Shown: one piece after another, positions 1 to 47,839 of the stretch
Numbering within the stretch: the stretch's first letter is position 1
Layout: the number at the start of each line of letters is the position of its first letter
Origin: Streptomyces cadmiisoli
GTDB lineage: Bacteria; Actinomycetota; Actinomycetes; Streptomycetales; Streptomycetaceae
NCBI RefSeq assembly: GCF_003261055.1
Contig: NZ_CP030073.1
Location: 310,001 to 374,000, forward strand
Length of the DNA: 64,000 nucleotides
Direction of reading: 5' to 3'
Made by a program: the position numbers and the translations under genes
The notes under the pieces: model-generated
Told to the model about the DNA's origin: nothing
Seen by the model: the letters and a program-made list of their open reading frames with translations, nothing else
Databases searched by the model: none

Positions 1-1
1 C

Positions 2-1381
2 ATCCCGGAGCGTGCCGCGGTGCTGGACTTCCTGTCCGCGGCCGTGGACGTCGCCGCGGGACCCGGCGCCGGCCCGGACGAGCCCGAGGCCGTCATCGAC
101 GCGGTGGCCGGCCTCGGTCTGCCGCCGGGCTCCCCGGTACTGATCGCGATGCCGAACAGCCGGGCCGCGCTCGCCGCGTTCTTCGGGACGCTGCTCGCCG
201 GCACCGTCCCGGTGCTGCTCCCTCCGGCGGCAACGGCCGCGCGGATCGCCGACATCGGCCGGCAACTGGGCGGCGCCGCGCTGATCGCCCCCCGGATCGA
301 CCCGGCACGCTTCGGCGCGCCGGAGCTGCACTCGCTGGGCGGCCGGTGCGAGGCGGCGCTGCTGGACGCCGGGGCGCACCAGCGGTACAGCCCCGGCGAG
401 GTCGTCCTCATGACGTCGGGCACCTCCGGGATCGCCAGCGGCTGCCTGCACGGTGTCGGCGCCCTGCTGCGCAACGCCGACCGCCACGCCACCGCGATCG
501 GCCAGCGCGCCGACGACACGGTCCTGGTGTCCCTGCCCCTCTTCTACTCCTACGGCCTCGTCGCGCAGGCGCTGGCCGCCTTCGTACGGGGCTCCCGGCT
601 GGTCGTCTCCGGACCACCGTTCACCCCGAAGTCCTTCACCGAGACCCTGCGCGCTCACGACGTGACGGTCTCCGCGCTGACCCCCAGCTCGGCCGTCCGG
701 CTCGCCGAGGAGCTGGCCGAAGGACGCACCGCCAGAGCAACTACCCTGCGTACACTGACAGTTGGCGGCGACACACTCGACCCGGTGCACGTCCGCTCCC
801 TGCTGAAGAGCGGTTTCCCCGAGCTCTACCTCACCTACGGCCTCACCGAGGCCGGTCCGCGCGTGACCACGCTCGCCGCGCACCGCGAGCCCGAGCACCG
901 CTGGGCCTCGGTCGGCGTCCCGCTACCCGGCGTGCGGACGCACCTGCGCGAGAGGACGGGCGACGGGCCGGGCGCTGAACTGGTCGTCGAATCCGACACG
1001 GTGCTGCGACGCAAGCTCCCGGGGGGCGCCCCGACCGCCGACAGCTCCGTCAGCACCGGTGATCGCTTCGACATCGACACCGACGGTTACCACTACTTCC
1101 TCGGCCGGTCCGGCGACTGCGTCGTCATCGGCGGGGAGAAGATCTGGCTGCCCTCGGTGCGGCGCATCGCCGCCGGCGTCCCCGGCGTCCGCCGCGTCGC
1201 CACGACCACCTACCACGACGACGACAACGAGCTGCGCTACGGACTGGACGTCACCGTGGACGACCCCGGCCCCCGTCTGGAGACCGAGATCAGGAACGCG
1301 CTCAACCGCGTCCTGCTGCGCGCCGAGCGCCCCCACCGCATCACCGTGCGCCCGGCGACGCCCGAAGAGTGGCGCAAGTGA
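2..1381 (+). CDS. stand-alone adenylate-forming ligase (acyl/aryl-AMP ligase-like), 5' end outside window
   Basis: ANL-superfamily enzyme expected to activate a carboxylic acid as its AMP ester, probably for the carrier protein or synthetase encoded downstream. The frame is open to the window edge. A GTG at 20 could serve as start, but the product (453 aa from there) lacks the N-terminal residues usual for about 500-aa relatives, so the gene probably starts upstream. Visible: a P-loop-like MTSGTSG near residue 131, though the usual PKG is replaced by IASGCLHG; YLTYGLTEAG near residue 275 (A5); TGDRFD near 350 and GRSGDCVVIGGEKIW near 364 (A7/A8 region). The C-terminus ends in TPEEWRK and lacks the usual PRTxxGK lysine motif, so catalysis may be altered. 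First gene of a four-gene + strand operon; the next starts 79 bp later. Substrate unknown. Confidence 0.75.
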   Translation: MPERAAVLDFLSAAVDVAAGPGAGPDEPEAVIDAVAGLGLPPGSPVLIAMPNSRAALAAFFGTLLAGTVPVLLPPAATAARIADIGRQLGGAALIAPRIDPARFGAPELHSLGGRCEAALLDAGAHQRYSPGEVVLMTSGTSGIASGCLHGVGALLRNADRHATAIGQRADDTVLVSLPLFYSYGLVAQALAAFVRGSRLVVSGPPFTPKSFTETLRAHDVTVSALTPSSAVRLAEELAEGRTARATTLRTLTVGGDTLDPVHVRSLLKSGFPELYLTYGLTEAGPRVTTLAAHREPEHRWASVGVPLPGVRTHLRERTGDGPGAELVVESDTVLRRKLPGGAPTADSSVSTGDRFDIDTDGYHYFLGRSGDCVVIGGEKIWLPSVRRIAAGVPGVRRVATTTYHDDDNELRYGLDVTVDDPGPRLETEIRNALNRVLLRAERPHRITVRPATPEEWRK

Positions 1382-1460
1382 GGACGCAGGGGTCGCGCTC
1401 GCGACGACCGACGAGCAGCGCCGACGAAGTGGCACACATGAAGACCGAGGAGTGGCGCAC

Positions 1461-3113
1461 ATGAGCCCCGAGACCCGTACCGCACAGACCCCCGTCCTGG
1501 CGCCGGGCACCGCACGCCCCACCGCCCCGGCGTTGCACGCCGTCGCCGACCGGGTCCGGTGGACTCCGGAAGCCGAGGCTGTCCGCGCGGGCCACGAAGC
1601 CGTCGACTACCGCACCCTGTGGGAGCGCTCCGCACAGGTCGCGGCACGCGTCGGCCAGCTCGGCGCCACACCCGGCACGGCCGTCGGCATCCACCTGACG
1701 CGCTCGGTCGACCTCATCGTGACCCTCGTCGGGCTGCTGCGGTCCGGCTGCGTCGCCGTGCCGCTGGACGTCGGCTACCCGGCCGAGCGACTGCGCTTCA
1801 TGTGCGAGGACGCCGGCGTGCAGCTGATCATCGGCCACCGGAAGCCCCTCGACCGCCTGAGCGGCTTCACCCCCGTCATCACCGACGGGAAGGTCGGCTA
1901 CGCCCTCGCCGACCCGGCACAGCCCGCCCCGGGCGCCGACACGGACGCTGGTCCCGGCCCCGCCCCGGCATTCCAGGCCCCGCGGATCGACGGCGACGAC
2001 ATCGCCTACGTCGTCTACACCTCCGGGTCGACCGGCCGCCCCAAGGGCGTGCGCTACGCGCACCGCAACCTCGCCAACCTCGTGGCCTGGCAGGCCGACG
2101 CCAGTGTGTGCGGGCCGGGTGACCGGACGCTGCAGTTCTCCCCCGCCTCGTTCGACGTGATCTACCAGGAGGTGCTCACCACGCTCGGCGAGGGCGGCAC
2201 CGTGGTCTGCTGCGACGAGGACGAGCGGCTGGACCCGCAACTCCTGTGGGATCTCGTGGAACGCGAACGGGTCAACCGCCTGTTCGTACCCTTCGTGATG
2301 ATCCAGTCCCTCGCCCTGTTCGCCGACGACGCCACCCCGCTCCGCCACCCGCTGCGGGAGATCCTCACCTCAGGGGAGCAGGTCCAGTCCACGGCCCCGA
2401 TCAGGGCGATGTTCACCCGGCTGCCCGACTGCCGGCTGGTGAACCAGTGGGGCACCACCGAAACCCACGTCGCCACCTGGTACGAACTGCCCGCGGACGT
2501 CACCACCTGGCCCGACCTGCCCTCCATCGGCAGACCCATCACCGGCACCGCCGTACGGGTCTACGCCGAGGACGGCCGGCCGGTGCCGGACGGTGAGATC
2601 GGCGAGCTGTGGATCACCGGTGCCGCCGTTGGGCCCGGCTTCCTCAACCTGCCCGAACGCACGGCCCGCAGCTACCGCCCCGACCCCCTCGACCCGGACG
2701 TACCGGCGTACCGCAGCGGCGATCTCGGCCGGGTCACCCCGGACGGCCTCCTGGAGTTCCTCGGCCGTCAGGACACCCAGGTCAAGGTGCGCGGCTTCCG
2801 GATCGAACTCGGCGAGATCGAGACTGTGCTGTGTGCCGACCCGTCCGTCGCCCAGGCTGCGGTGGTCGTCGCCGGCTCCGCGGCCGAGGACCGGACTCTG
2901 CGGGCGTTCCTCGTACCGAAGTCGGCCCCTGAGGACCCCGCTGCCTGGGCGACGGGCCTGATTGCGGACCTGCGCGACCGGCTGCCCGCCCACATGGTGC
3001 CGGTACGCACCGACGTCGTCCCGTCGTTGCCGCGCACACCCAGCGGCAAGGTCGACCGGCTGGCGCTCGCCGCCGCCAACCCGGCGCCGACGGCCGACAG
3101 GAGGACGGCGTGA
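1461..3113 (+). CDS. stand-alone NRPS adenylation-domain protein
   Basis: A 550-aa free-standing amino-acid adenylation enzyme that would load a carrier protein in trans. Core motifs are complete: [13 protein letters not shown] near residue 183 (A3), NQWGTTETH near 327 (A5, with W for the usual Y), YRSGDLG (A7), [12 protein letters not shown] near 440 (A8) and PRTPSGKVDR near 525 (A10 lysine present). By-eye specificity residues read D-V-Q-F-L-S-Q-V-A-K, which I cannot match to a known amino acid. ATG 1461 was chosen because GAGGAG lies 9 nt upstream and the adenylation domain begins right after it; the open frame upstream overlaps the ligase gene. The stop overlaps the next gene's start (GTGA), implying translational coupling. 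Since all 12 modules of the large synthetases carry their own A domain, this enzyme more likely activates a starter or a residue to be modified on the free PCP. Confidence 0.88.
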   Translation: MSPETRTAQTPVLAPGTARPTAPALHAVADRVRWTPEAEAVRAGHEAVDYRTLWERSAQVAARVGQLGATPGTAVGIHLTRSVDLIVTLVGLLRSGCVAVPLDVGYPAERLRFMCEDAGVQLIIGHRKPLDRLSGFTPVITDGKVGYALADPAQPAPGADTDAGPGPAPAFQAPRIDGDDIAYVVYTSGSTGRPKGVRYAHRNLANLVAWQADASVCGPGDRTLQFSPASFDVIYQEVLTTLGEGGTVVCCDEDERLDPQLLWDLVERERVNRLFVPFVMIQSLALFADDATPLRHPLREILTSGEQVQSTAPIRAMFTRLPDCRLVNQWGTTETHVATWYELPADVTTWPDLPSIGRPITGTAVRVYAEDGRPVPDGEIGELWITGAAVGPGFLNLPERTARSYRPDPLDPDVPAYRSGDLGRVTPDGLLEFLGRQDTQVKVRGFRIELGEIETVLCADPSVAQAAVVVAGSAAEDRTLRAFLVPKSAPEDPAAWATGLIADLRDRLPAHMVPVRTDVVPSLPRTPSGKVDRLALAAANPAPTADRRTA

Positions 3114-5050
3114 TCGAGAAAATCACCCGCGCGGCCCCCGACCACATCCCAGCCGTGGACCGGACGGCGGGACCCCTGCCGCTGTCCGGTGCCCAGCGGG
3201 CGCTGTACCTGGTCGAACTGCTCCACCCGGGCACCCCGATGTACAACATCACGGTCGCGATCCGCCTGGAAGGCCCGCTGAACGTGCCCCGCCTCCGCGA
3301 CGCCGTTGCGCGCGTCGTTGCACGGCACGAAGCACTGCGTACGACCTTCACGCGCGGCACCACCGCGCCCTTCGAACCTGCCCAGCGGATCAACACCCCC
3401 TACACCGACCTGCCCCTCGTCGAACTGAACGCCGCCGACGGGGCCGTCCAGGCCACCGCCGACGCCGCCCACGCCCAGAACGTGACGTCCGCCGCCGAGG
3501 ACCTCGACGCCGCCGCGCTGCGCCTGGCCCAGACGTGGGCCGACGAGCCGTTCGACCTGGAACGCGGACCGCTGCTGCGCACGCGGTTGCTCAAGGTGGA
3601 GCCCGACAGGCACCTCCTCGTAGTCACCATGCACCAGCTGATCTCGGACGGCCGCTCCCTCCAGGTCTTCTTCGACACCCTGGCCGAGGAATACGCCCGT
3701 ACCCCCCAAGCCACCGACCCGATCCCGTCGCCGGCGGACACCGACCCCCAACCGGGCGCGCACATACTCCAGTTCGTCGACTACGCGGCCTGGCAACGTC
3801 GCCGCCCCATCGACGCCGATCAGCTCGACTGGTGGCGCGACCGCCTAGCCGGAGTCCCGACGGTCCTGCGGCTGCCGACCGACCGGCACCGCCCGGCGGT
3901 CGCCGGCCCCCACGGGGGCAGCCACTGCCACGCCCTGCGCAGCGGCGTGATGGAACCGGCGCTGCGGCTGGCACAGGACCTGCGCGTGACCCCGTTCGTC
4001 CTGGTGCTGACCGCCTACGCCACGTTCCTCTCCCGCCTCGCCGACACCTCGGACGTACTGGTCGGTGTGCCGGTGAGTGCCCGTGACCGCGCCGAACTCG
4101 ACGACATGATCGGCTTCTTCGCCACGACACTGCCCGTGCTCGTGCAGGCCGGACCCGACCGCAGCTTCGCCGACCTGTGCCGGTCGGTGCAGTCGGAACT
4201 GCTGGACGTCCTGACCCACCAGGACGTCACCATGGAACAACTCGCGGCAGAACTGGCGCCCGAGCGCGACCCTGGGCACGCCCCCCTGGTGCAGGCGTTC
4301 TTCTCCCTCGAACAGGAACCGGTCGTCAGCCCCCGCCTCCCAGGCCTTCGCGCCACCGCGTTCGACCTCCCGCCCAGCGGGGCGAAGGCCGACCTCGACA
4401 TGATGATTTTCCGCGCGGCCGACACACACGACGACTTCGACATGACGATCACCTACCGGACCGACCTGTTCGAGGCCACCACCATCGCCCTACTGGTCGC
4501 CCAGTTCGAACGCCTCCTCGCCGCGGCGGTCGCCGACCCGACGGCCCCCCTCGCCTCCCTGCCCGGCCCGATCAAGGGCGTCCCACCCCTGCCCTATCCG
4601 GCACGACCCGACGTCCCGTCCCCGCCGCCTGTCCCGGCCGAGGACGTCACCGGGCCTCCGCGCCTCACACCACGACCCGCGCAAGCCGTGCCGCACGGTG
4701 CCCCCGCAGCCTCCGCCGGCCCTGCCATGGAGCAGCACCTCGTCGAGATCTGGCGGGAGGTCCTGGGCCGCGAAGACGTGGGTCTCGACGACAACTTCTT
4801 CGACCTCGGCGGCACATCCTTCGCGCTCGCCACCGTGCACACCCTGATCGGTACTCGCACCGGAGCGACGACGCCCCTGGTGTCGCTGCTGGAGTTCCCG
4901 ACGATCACTACGCTCGCCCGGCACCTCACCGGCGACACCCGAACAGAACACCCGGTGGCCCAGCCGACCGGCCAGGCACGCACCGCCCGCCTGCGCGACC
5001 GCCGCACCCGGCTGCAGCAACGACGACCAGGACAGGGAACCAGCGCATGA
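3110..5050 (+). CDS. condensation-thiolation (C-T) didomain protein with altered catalytic motif
   Basis: A 646-aa NRPS protein. The condensation-type domain (residues about 20-455) starts with PLSGAQRALYLVE. Its active-site motif reads MHQLISDG near residue 173, so the second, catalytic histidine of HHxxxDG is glutamine. A proline-rich linker (about 480-540) leads to a thiolation domain with [14 protein letters not shown]; the phosphopantetheine-accepting serine is near 568. The C-terminal tail is Arg/Gln-rich. GTG 3110 overlaps the preceding stop, and the 3' end overlaps the next gene (ATGA), so all three are translationally coupled. With Gln at the catalytic position the domain may be inactive in peptide bond formation, act as a docking or hand-over platform, or catalyse something else. 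The T domain is a plausible target of the stand-alone adenylation enzyme. Confidence 0.85.
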   Translation: MIEKITRAAPDHIPAVDRTAGPLPLSGAQRALYLVELLHPGTPMYNITVAIRLEGPLNVPRLRDAVARVVARHEALRTTFTRGTTAPFEPAQRINTPYTDLPLVELNAADGAVQATADAAHAQNVTSAAEDLDAAALRLAQTWADEPFDLERGPLLRTRLLKVEPDRHLLVVTMHQLISDGRSLQVFFDTLAEEYARTPQATDPIPSPADTDPQPGAHILQFVDYAAWQRRRPIDADQLDWWRDRLAGVPTVLRLPTDRHRPAVAGPHGGSHCHALRSGVMEPALRLAQDLRVTPFVLVLTAYATFLSRLADTSDVLVGVPVSARDRAELDDMIGFFATTLPVLVQAGPDRSFADLCRSVQSELLDVLTHQDVTMEQLAAELAPERDPGHAPLVQAFFSLEQEPVVSPRLPGLRATAFDLPPSGAKADLDMMIFRAADTHDDFDMTITYRTDLFEATTIALLVAQFERLLAAAVADPTAPLASLPGPIKGVPPLPYPARPDVPSPPPVPAEDVTGPPRLTPRPAQAVPHGAPAASAGPAMEQHLVEIWREVLGREDVGLDDNFFDLGGTSFALATVHTLIGTRTGATTPLVSLLEFPTITTLARHLTGDTRTEHPVAQPTGQARTARLRDRRTRLQQRRPGQGTSA

Positions 5051-5358
5051 GCCCACACCCGGACAACGCAGACACCACCCACACCGAGAACAACTCCACC
5101 GAACCGACAACTGGCACGGCAGCCGTGGTCGCCGCGATCTGGTGCGAATTGTTCGGCGTGCCCCGGGTCGGGCCCCACGACGACTTCTTCGCCCTGGGCG
5201 GCCATTCAATGCTCGGAGTGCGGATGGCGTCCCGATTGCGCGCCGAGTTGGGACTCCGCGTCCCGGTCCGCACGATCCTGGAGAACCCGACGCTGCAGGA
5301 CCTCTCCCAGTTGCTCGACGAGGCCCTGCAGCCCACACCCGACCCCGTCGGCGACTGA
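5047..5358 (+). CDS. stand-alone peptidyl carrier protein (PCP)
   Basis: A 103-aa carrier protein. It has a short flexible Thr/Asn-rich N-terminus, then a four-helix carrier domain with DDFFALGGHSML; Ser54 is the predicted phosphopantetheine site. ATG 5047 overlaps the stop of the C-T gene (ATGA), which fixes the start. It is the last gene of the + strand operon. It probably holds the activated starter or a residue undergoing modification, and passes it to the C-T protein or to the N-terminal condensation domain of NRPS1. No tailoring oxygenase or halogenase is visible in this window. Confidence 0.88.
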   Translation: MSPHPDNADTTHTENNSTEPTTGTAAVVAAIWCELFGVPRVGPHDDFFALGGHSMLGVRMASRLRAELGLRVPVRTILENPTLQDLSQLLDEALQPTPDPVGD

Positions 5359-5435
5359 ACCTCCCTTTCATCCACGGGCTCAGTTGTACTCAGCCACCAC
5401 GTTGGTGACACGCAGCCGTCGGTAGTTGATCAAGG

Positions 5436-5490
5436 CAGGACCTCCGGGCGTAGTGGAGATTGGCGTCTTTCACTCACCTCGGAGGTCCTG
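5436..5490. repeat. 11-bp inverted repeat upstream of IS481 remnant
   Basis: CAGGACCTCCG at 5436-5446 is the exact reverse complement of CGGAGGTCCTG at 5480-5490, with 33 nt between. It ends directly at the GTG of the decayed IS481-type transposase, and the right arm contains its GGAGG ribosome-binding site. It may be the transposase's own translational control hairpin or part of the IS end. The left IS boundary could not be fixed. The bases between the PCP gene and this repeat (5359-5435) show nothing recognisable. Confidence 0.5.
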
Positions 5491-6190
5491 GTGGCCCACG
5501 CTGATGCCCGGCTGACCTTCCACGGCAGATGCCTGGTGGTGCGTAGTGTCGTAGCGGACCGGCGTCCGGTCGCTCACGTTGTTCAAAGGAAGTCGGCGTC
5601 TCCCGCCAGTGCGCCCATCGGTGAGTGAACCGGTATCGCGCCGAGGGCTGGAGCGGGCTGCAGGACCGCAGCAGCAGTCCGCGCCGCTGGCCCACCCGCA
5701 CTCCCGCGGCTGTCGAACGCCGTGTCCTCAAAGCCCGCCTCACCTTGCGGACCGGACCGGGCACCCTGGCGGAGCACACCGGCGTTCCCGCCCGCACCAT
5801 CAGCCGGATCCTCAGCGGCCACCAAGTACCGCCGCTGTCCGCCTGCGACCCCCTGACCGGCCAGGTCATCCGCGCCACCAGAGCCGGCAGCCGCCGCTAC
5901 GAACACCGCCGGCCCGGCGACATGATCCATGTCGACGTCAAGAAGCTCGGCAAGATCCCCGCTGGTGGCGGCCATCGCGCCCACCGCCGCGGTGAACGAT
6001 CCGGAGCCCTCCGAGGCCTGGGTCACGACTACATCCACGCGGCCGCCGACGACCACTCCCACCTCGCCTGTGCCGAGATCCTCCGCGACGAGAAGGATGC
6101 CACCCGCGCGCTTCCTCACCCGCGGAGCCGCCTTCTTCCAGGCCCACGGCATCACCCGCATCGAGCGGATCATGACGGACAACGCCAAGA
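5491..6190 (+). pseudogene. IS481-family transposase, decayed and truncated
   Basis: Transposase remnant readable in pieces. GTG 5491 follows GGAGG and begins VAHADARLTFHGRCL, the usual N-terminus of actinobacterial IS481 transposases. Near 5590 the frame shifts, and the expected tryptophan in SRQCAHRW is a TGA. The next frame reads NRYRAEGWSGLQDRSS, GTLAEHTGVPARTISRIL and GDMIHVDVKKLGKIP up to about 6100. It then moves to another frame for FFQAHGITRIERIMTDNAK. Homology ends abruptly at about 6190, where a different transposase fragment on the other strand begins. At least two frameshifts, one nonsense change and a missing C-terminal third make it non-functional. Confidence 0.75.
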
Positions 6191-6355
6191 TCCGGATTTC
6201 ACCGGTCGGGTTGGCGTCTTCGACCTGTGCAGAAATTGCTGGTAGGGGACGCTGCCGCGGGAGGAAGCGGTCATGGTGATCTCCGGGCCGTCCCGGACGC
6301 GCAAGGCCCCGCATCCCCAGGTCTTCTCGGGTCCGCGGCTGTAGTCGAACTCTGC
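6191..6355 (-). pseudogene. IS630-type transposase fragment
   Basis: Read on the - strand, this stretch gives EFDYSRGPEKTWGCGALRV and PEITMTASSRGSVPYQQFL. After a frame change it gives QVEDANPTGEIRI. This succession resembles the internal part of actinobacterial IS630-type transposases, from memory of the family. Neither end of the gene is present, and the left edge abuts the IS481 remnant. It is debris between the NRPS2 terminator and the + strand operon. The assignment rests on motif resemblance only. Confidence 0.5.
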
Positions 6356-6404
6356 TTTGCTCCGGTGTCCGTCAGATGACCAGGCGGGTACGGGCGGGAC
6401 TCGT

Positions 6405-6436
6405 GGGGCCCACGCGCGATCTCGCGCGTGGGCCCC
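6405..6436 (-). terminator. strong hairpin terminator after NRPS2
   Basis: GGGGCCCACGCGCGA (6405-6419) pairs perfectly with TCGCGCGTGGGCCCC (6422-6436): 15 bp with a two-base spacer at the tip. It starts 4 nt beyond the NRPS2 stop codon. No T-run follows, as is common in high-GC actinobacteria. It is placed to end the NRPS transcript and could also insulate against the converging + strand operon. Confidence 0.8.
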
Positions 6437-6440
6437 GACG

Positions 6441-26216
<19,776 letters not shown>

Positions 26217-26273
26217 AAGGCTGCTGAAAATCTCGGGTTCTGGCCCCGGCTCGGTGGAGTTGGGGCCAGTCTT

Positions 26274-27860
26274 GTGAGCATGCAGGGGGAATGGGCTGGG
26301 GAGTTGGTCGGGCCGGATGTGTGGGAGACCTGCCGGGAGTTGATCCCGGCCGGGAGTGTGTTCGCGTTCCTGGCCGAACATCGCGAGGCGCTGTTCCCGC
26401 CGTCGATGTTCGCGGACATGTATCCCTCGTCCAACGGGCGGCCGAGTCTGCCGCCGCAGGTGCTGGCCGCGACGGTGGTGTTGCAGAGCCTGCAGGGGCT
26501 GTCGGATTTCGAGACGGTCCAGGAACTGCGGTGTGACCTGCGGTGGAAGGCCGCTTGCGGGCTCGGGCTGTACGACATGGCGTTCGATCCGTCGCTGCTG
26601 ACGTACTTCCGGCGTCGGCTGCGTCATTCGGCCGATCCGATGCGGATCTTCACCAAGGTCAAAGAGGTCGTGGCCGCGACCGGTGTGCTCAAGGGCAGGC
26701 AGCGGCGGGCGCTGGACTCCACCGTGCTCGATGACGCGGTGGCCACCCAGGACACCGTCACCCAGATCATCTCCGCGATCCGCCGGGTGATCCGCGAGGT
26801 TCCCGGCGCGGAGGAGGTGGCCGCGGGGCACTGCCGGGCGCACGACTACACCGACCCGGGCAAGCCGAGGATCGCCTGGGACGACGAGTCGGCCCGCGCC
26901 GCGCTGGCCGACGCGCTGGTCACCGACGCCCTCAACCTGCTCGGGCGCCTGCCCGAGCAGAACCTGGGCGAGAAGGCGGCGAACGCGGTCGGCCTGCTGG
27001 CCCTGGTCGCCGGCCAGGACGTGGAACCCGCCGAGGACTCCGACGGGCGCGATGGCCGCTGGCGTATCGCGAAGCGCACGGTGGCGGACCGGGCGGTGTC
27101 CACCGTCGACCCCGACACACGGCACATCCACAAGAACCGCACCCGTCACCAGGACGGCTTTAAAGGGCATGCGTCTTTCGAGCCGGAGACCGGCCTGTTC
27201 ACGGCCGTCGCCCTGACCAGCGGCTACGGTCCCGACAATCACGAGGCCGCCGTCGCCTGCGAACTTCTGGAGGGGGAGGACGGCGAGTTAACCGTGCTCG
27301 GCGACTCTGCCTACGGCACCGGGGACCTGCGCGCACAACTGCAGGCCGACGGCCACACCCTGGTGATCAAGCCGCCACCGCTGCGGCAGGCCGTCCCCGG
27401 TGGCTACACCATCGATGATTTCCGTATCGACCAGGCCGCCGGCACCGCAACCTGCCCGGCCGGACACACCGCCAACCTCGGCCAGATCAAGGCAGGCAGC
27501 GCCCGCACCGCCCAGTTCAAGCGCGCATGCACCGGCTGTCCCCTGCGAGAGCGCTGCACCACCTCCAAGACCGGACGCACCCTCAACGTCCACCCCCACT
27601 ACGAGCTGCTGGCCGCCGCCCGGTCACAGGCCGCCACCGACGTCGGCTGGCAGGACGAATACCGCCGATGGCGGCCACCTGTCGAACGCGCCATCGCCTG
27701 GCTCGTCGCCAAGGGCAACCGCCGGGTTCCCTACCGAGGCGTCATCGCCAACAACATCTGGCTCCACCACCGCGCCGCCGCTCTCAACCTCCGCCGACTG
27801 ATCACCCTCGGACTCACCCGCACCAACACCACCTGGCACCTCGCCCCTGCCACCGCATAG
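26274..27860 (+). CDS. IS1182-family transposase
   Basis: A 528-aa DDE transposase that would mobilise the surrounding element. The N-terminal region ([21 protein letters not shown], then [20 protein letters not shown]) matches the IS1182 N-terminal domain. The central part has [14 protein letters not shown] and the second acidic segment [15 protein letters not shown] Cys-containing insert ([10 protein letters not shown]) follows, and the C-terminus has [19 protein letters not shown] with the third acidic residue. GTG 26274 gives MSMQGEW; an ATG two codons later is an alternative. Full length for the family with no frame lesions, so probably active. A GC-rich hairpin follows the stop. Confidence 0.92.
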   Translation: MSMQGEWAGELVGPDVWETCRELIPAGSVFAFLAEHREALFPPSMFADMYPSSNGRPSLPPQVLAATVVLQSLQGLSDFETVQELRCDLRWKAACGLGLYDMAFDPSLLTYFRRRLRHSADPMRIFTKVKEVVAATGVLKGRQRRALDSTVLDDAVATQDTVTQIISAIRRVIREVPGAEEVAAGHCRAHDYTDPGKPRIAWDDESARAALADALVTDALNLLGRLPEQNLGEKAANAVGLLALVAGQDVEPAEDSDGRDGRWRIAKRTVADRAVSTVDPDTRHIHKNRTRHQDGFKGHASFEPETGLFTAVALTSGYGPDNHEAAVACELLEGEDGELTVLGDSAYGTGDLRAQLQADGHTLVIKPPPLRQAVPGGYTIDDFRIDQAAGTATCPAGHTANLGQIKAGSARTAQFKRACTGCPLRERCTTSKTGRTLNVHPHYELLAAARSQAATDVGWQDEYRRWRPPVERAIAWLVAKGNRRVPYRGVIANNIWLHHRAAALNLRRLITLGLTRTNTTWHLAPATA

Positions 27861-27866
27861 CGAAAA

Positions 27867-27896
27867 GGGCCGCCCGGCCTACGGCCGGACAGCCCC
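27867..27896 (+). terminator. hairpin after IS1182 transposase
   Basis: CCGGCC-TAC-GGCCGG at 27874-27888, extended by GGGC/GCCC outer pairs, begins about 7 nt after the transposase stop and lies inside the element. It is probably the transposase terminator. On the opposite strand it would add a barrier to transcription of the 3' half of NRPS2. Confidence 0.55.
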
Positions 27897-27908
27897 ACAA
27901 CAAGATTT

Positions 27909-31331
<3,423 letters not shown>

Positions 31332-31402
31332 CGAGGTGCTCTCTACGACAGGTGACGGACTGAACAGAAAAAAGGTGGGCGGGAACGAGAGGGCTGGCGC
31401 CC

Positions 31403-47413
<16,011 letters not shown>

Positions 47414-47585
47414 ATTGAATGTCCCGTGTGCTTGGTATCCAGCGAGAAATCAGCAAAAAATCCTGTGCCGCGCAGACTCGGCATCCGTCAGCAAGAGAAG
47501 TGGTTGACACACCCTCTTGGCCTCTCGGAAGCCTGGCTGTGAGCGCGGTTTAATGCTGGACCACCCGGGTGGCGACCAGCGAAGC

Positions 47586-47613
47586 CTTATAACCGTCCCC
47601 GATTATGCGGCAA
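47586..47613 (-). promoter_or_regulatory. possible promoter for NRPS1
   Basis: On the - strand TTGCCG (47608-47613) and TATAAG (47586-47591) are separated by 16 nt, like a primary sigma-factor promoter. A start near 47580 would give a leader of about 165 nt before the NRPS1 ATG. It lies in the 467-bp gap between mbtH and NRPS1, in which no gene was recognised. Low certainty: such matches arise by chance, and NRPS1 may be read from the mbtH promoter. Confidence 0.25.
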
Positions 47614-47839
47614 GTTCGCCAATATCGGACGAAATAATTCTCCACTGCCTGGAATACGACCTGAGTGAACAGGTCGGTGCCCGACAGGTCACCCGGGGGC
47701 GCACATCGGCGCACGTCCGGCGCCCCGGCGGCGGATCGGGGATCCGCCTCAGGGCTCACGTCCGGGTGGTGAAGAAGCTATTCGGCGAAGATATGAAGCG
47801 CGTACGACGGCCCCGTCCCGGGGCTGATCGGCCGCGAGT

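Noticed and set aside
1059..1460. A longer N-terminus for the stand-alone A protein starting inside the ligase gene.
   Set aside because: The ATG at 1461 has a clear GAGGAG site and coincides with the beginning of the A-domain fold; upstream codons have no resemblance to A domains.
26217..27242. The - strand reading frame of the NRPS2 3' half stays open for about 340 codons into the insertion sequence, suggesting a longer protein with a novel N-terminus.
   Set aside because: Those codons are the complement of the intact IS1182 transposase gene. NRPS homology begins exactly at the IS edge.
47505..47535. TTGACA at 47505 on the + strand as a promoter -35 element.
   Set aside because: No fitting -10 element at 16-19 nt and no + strand gene follows.
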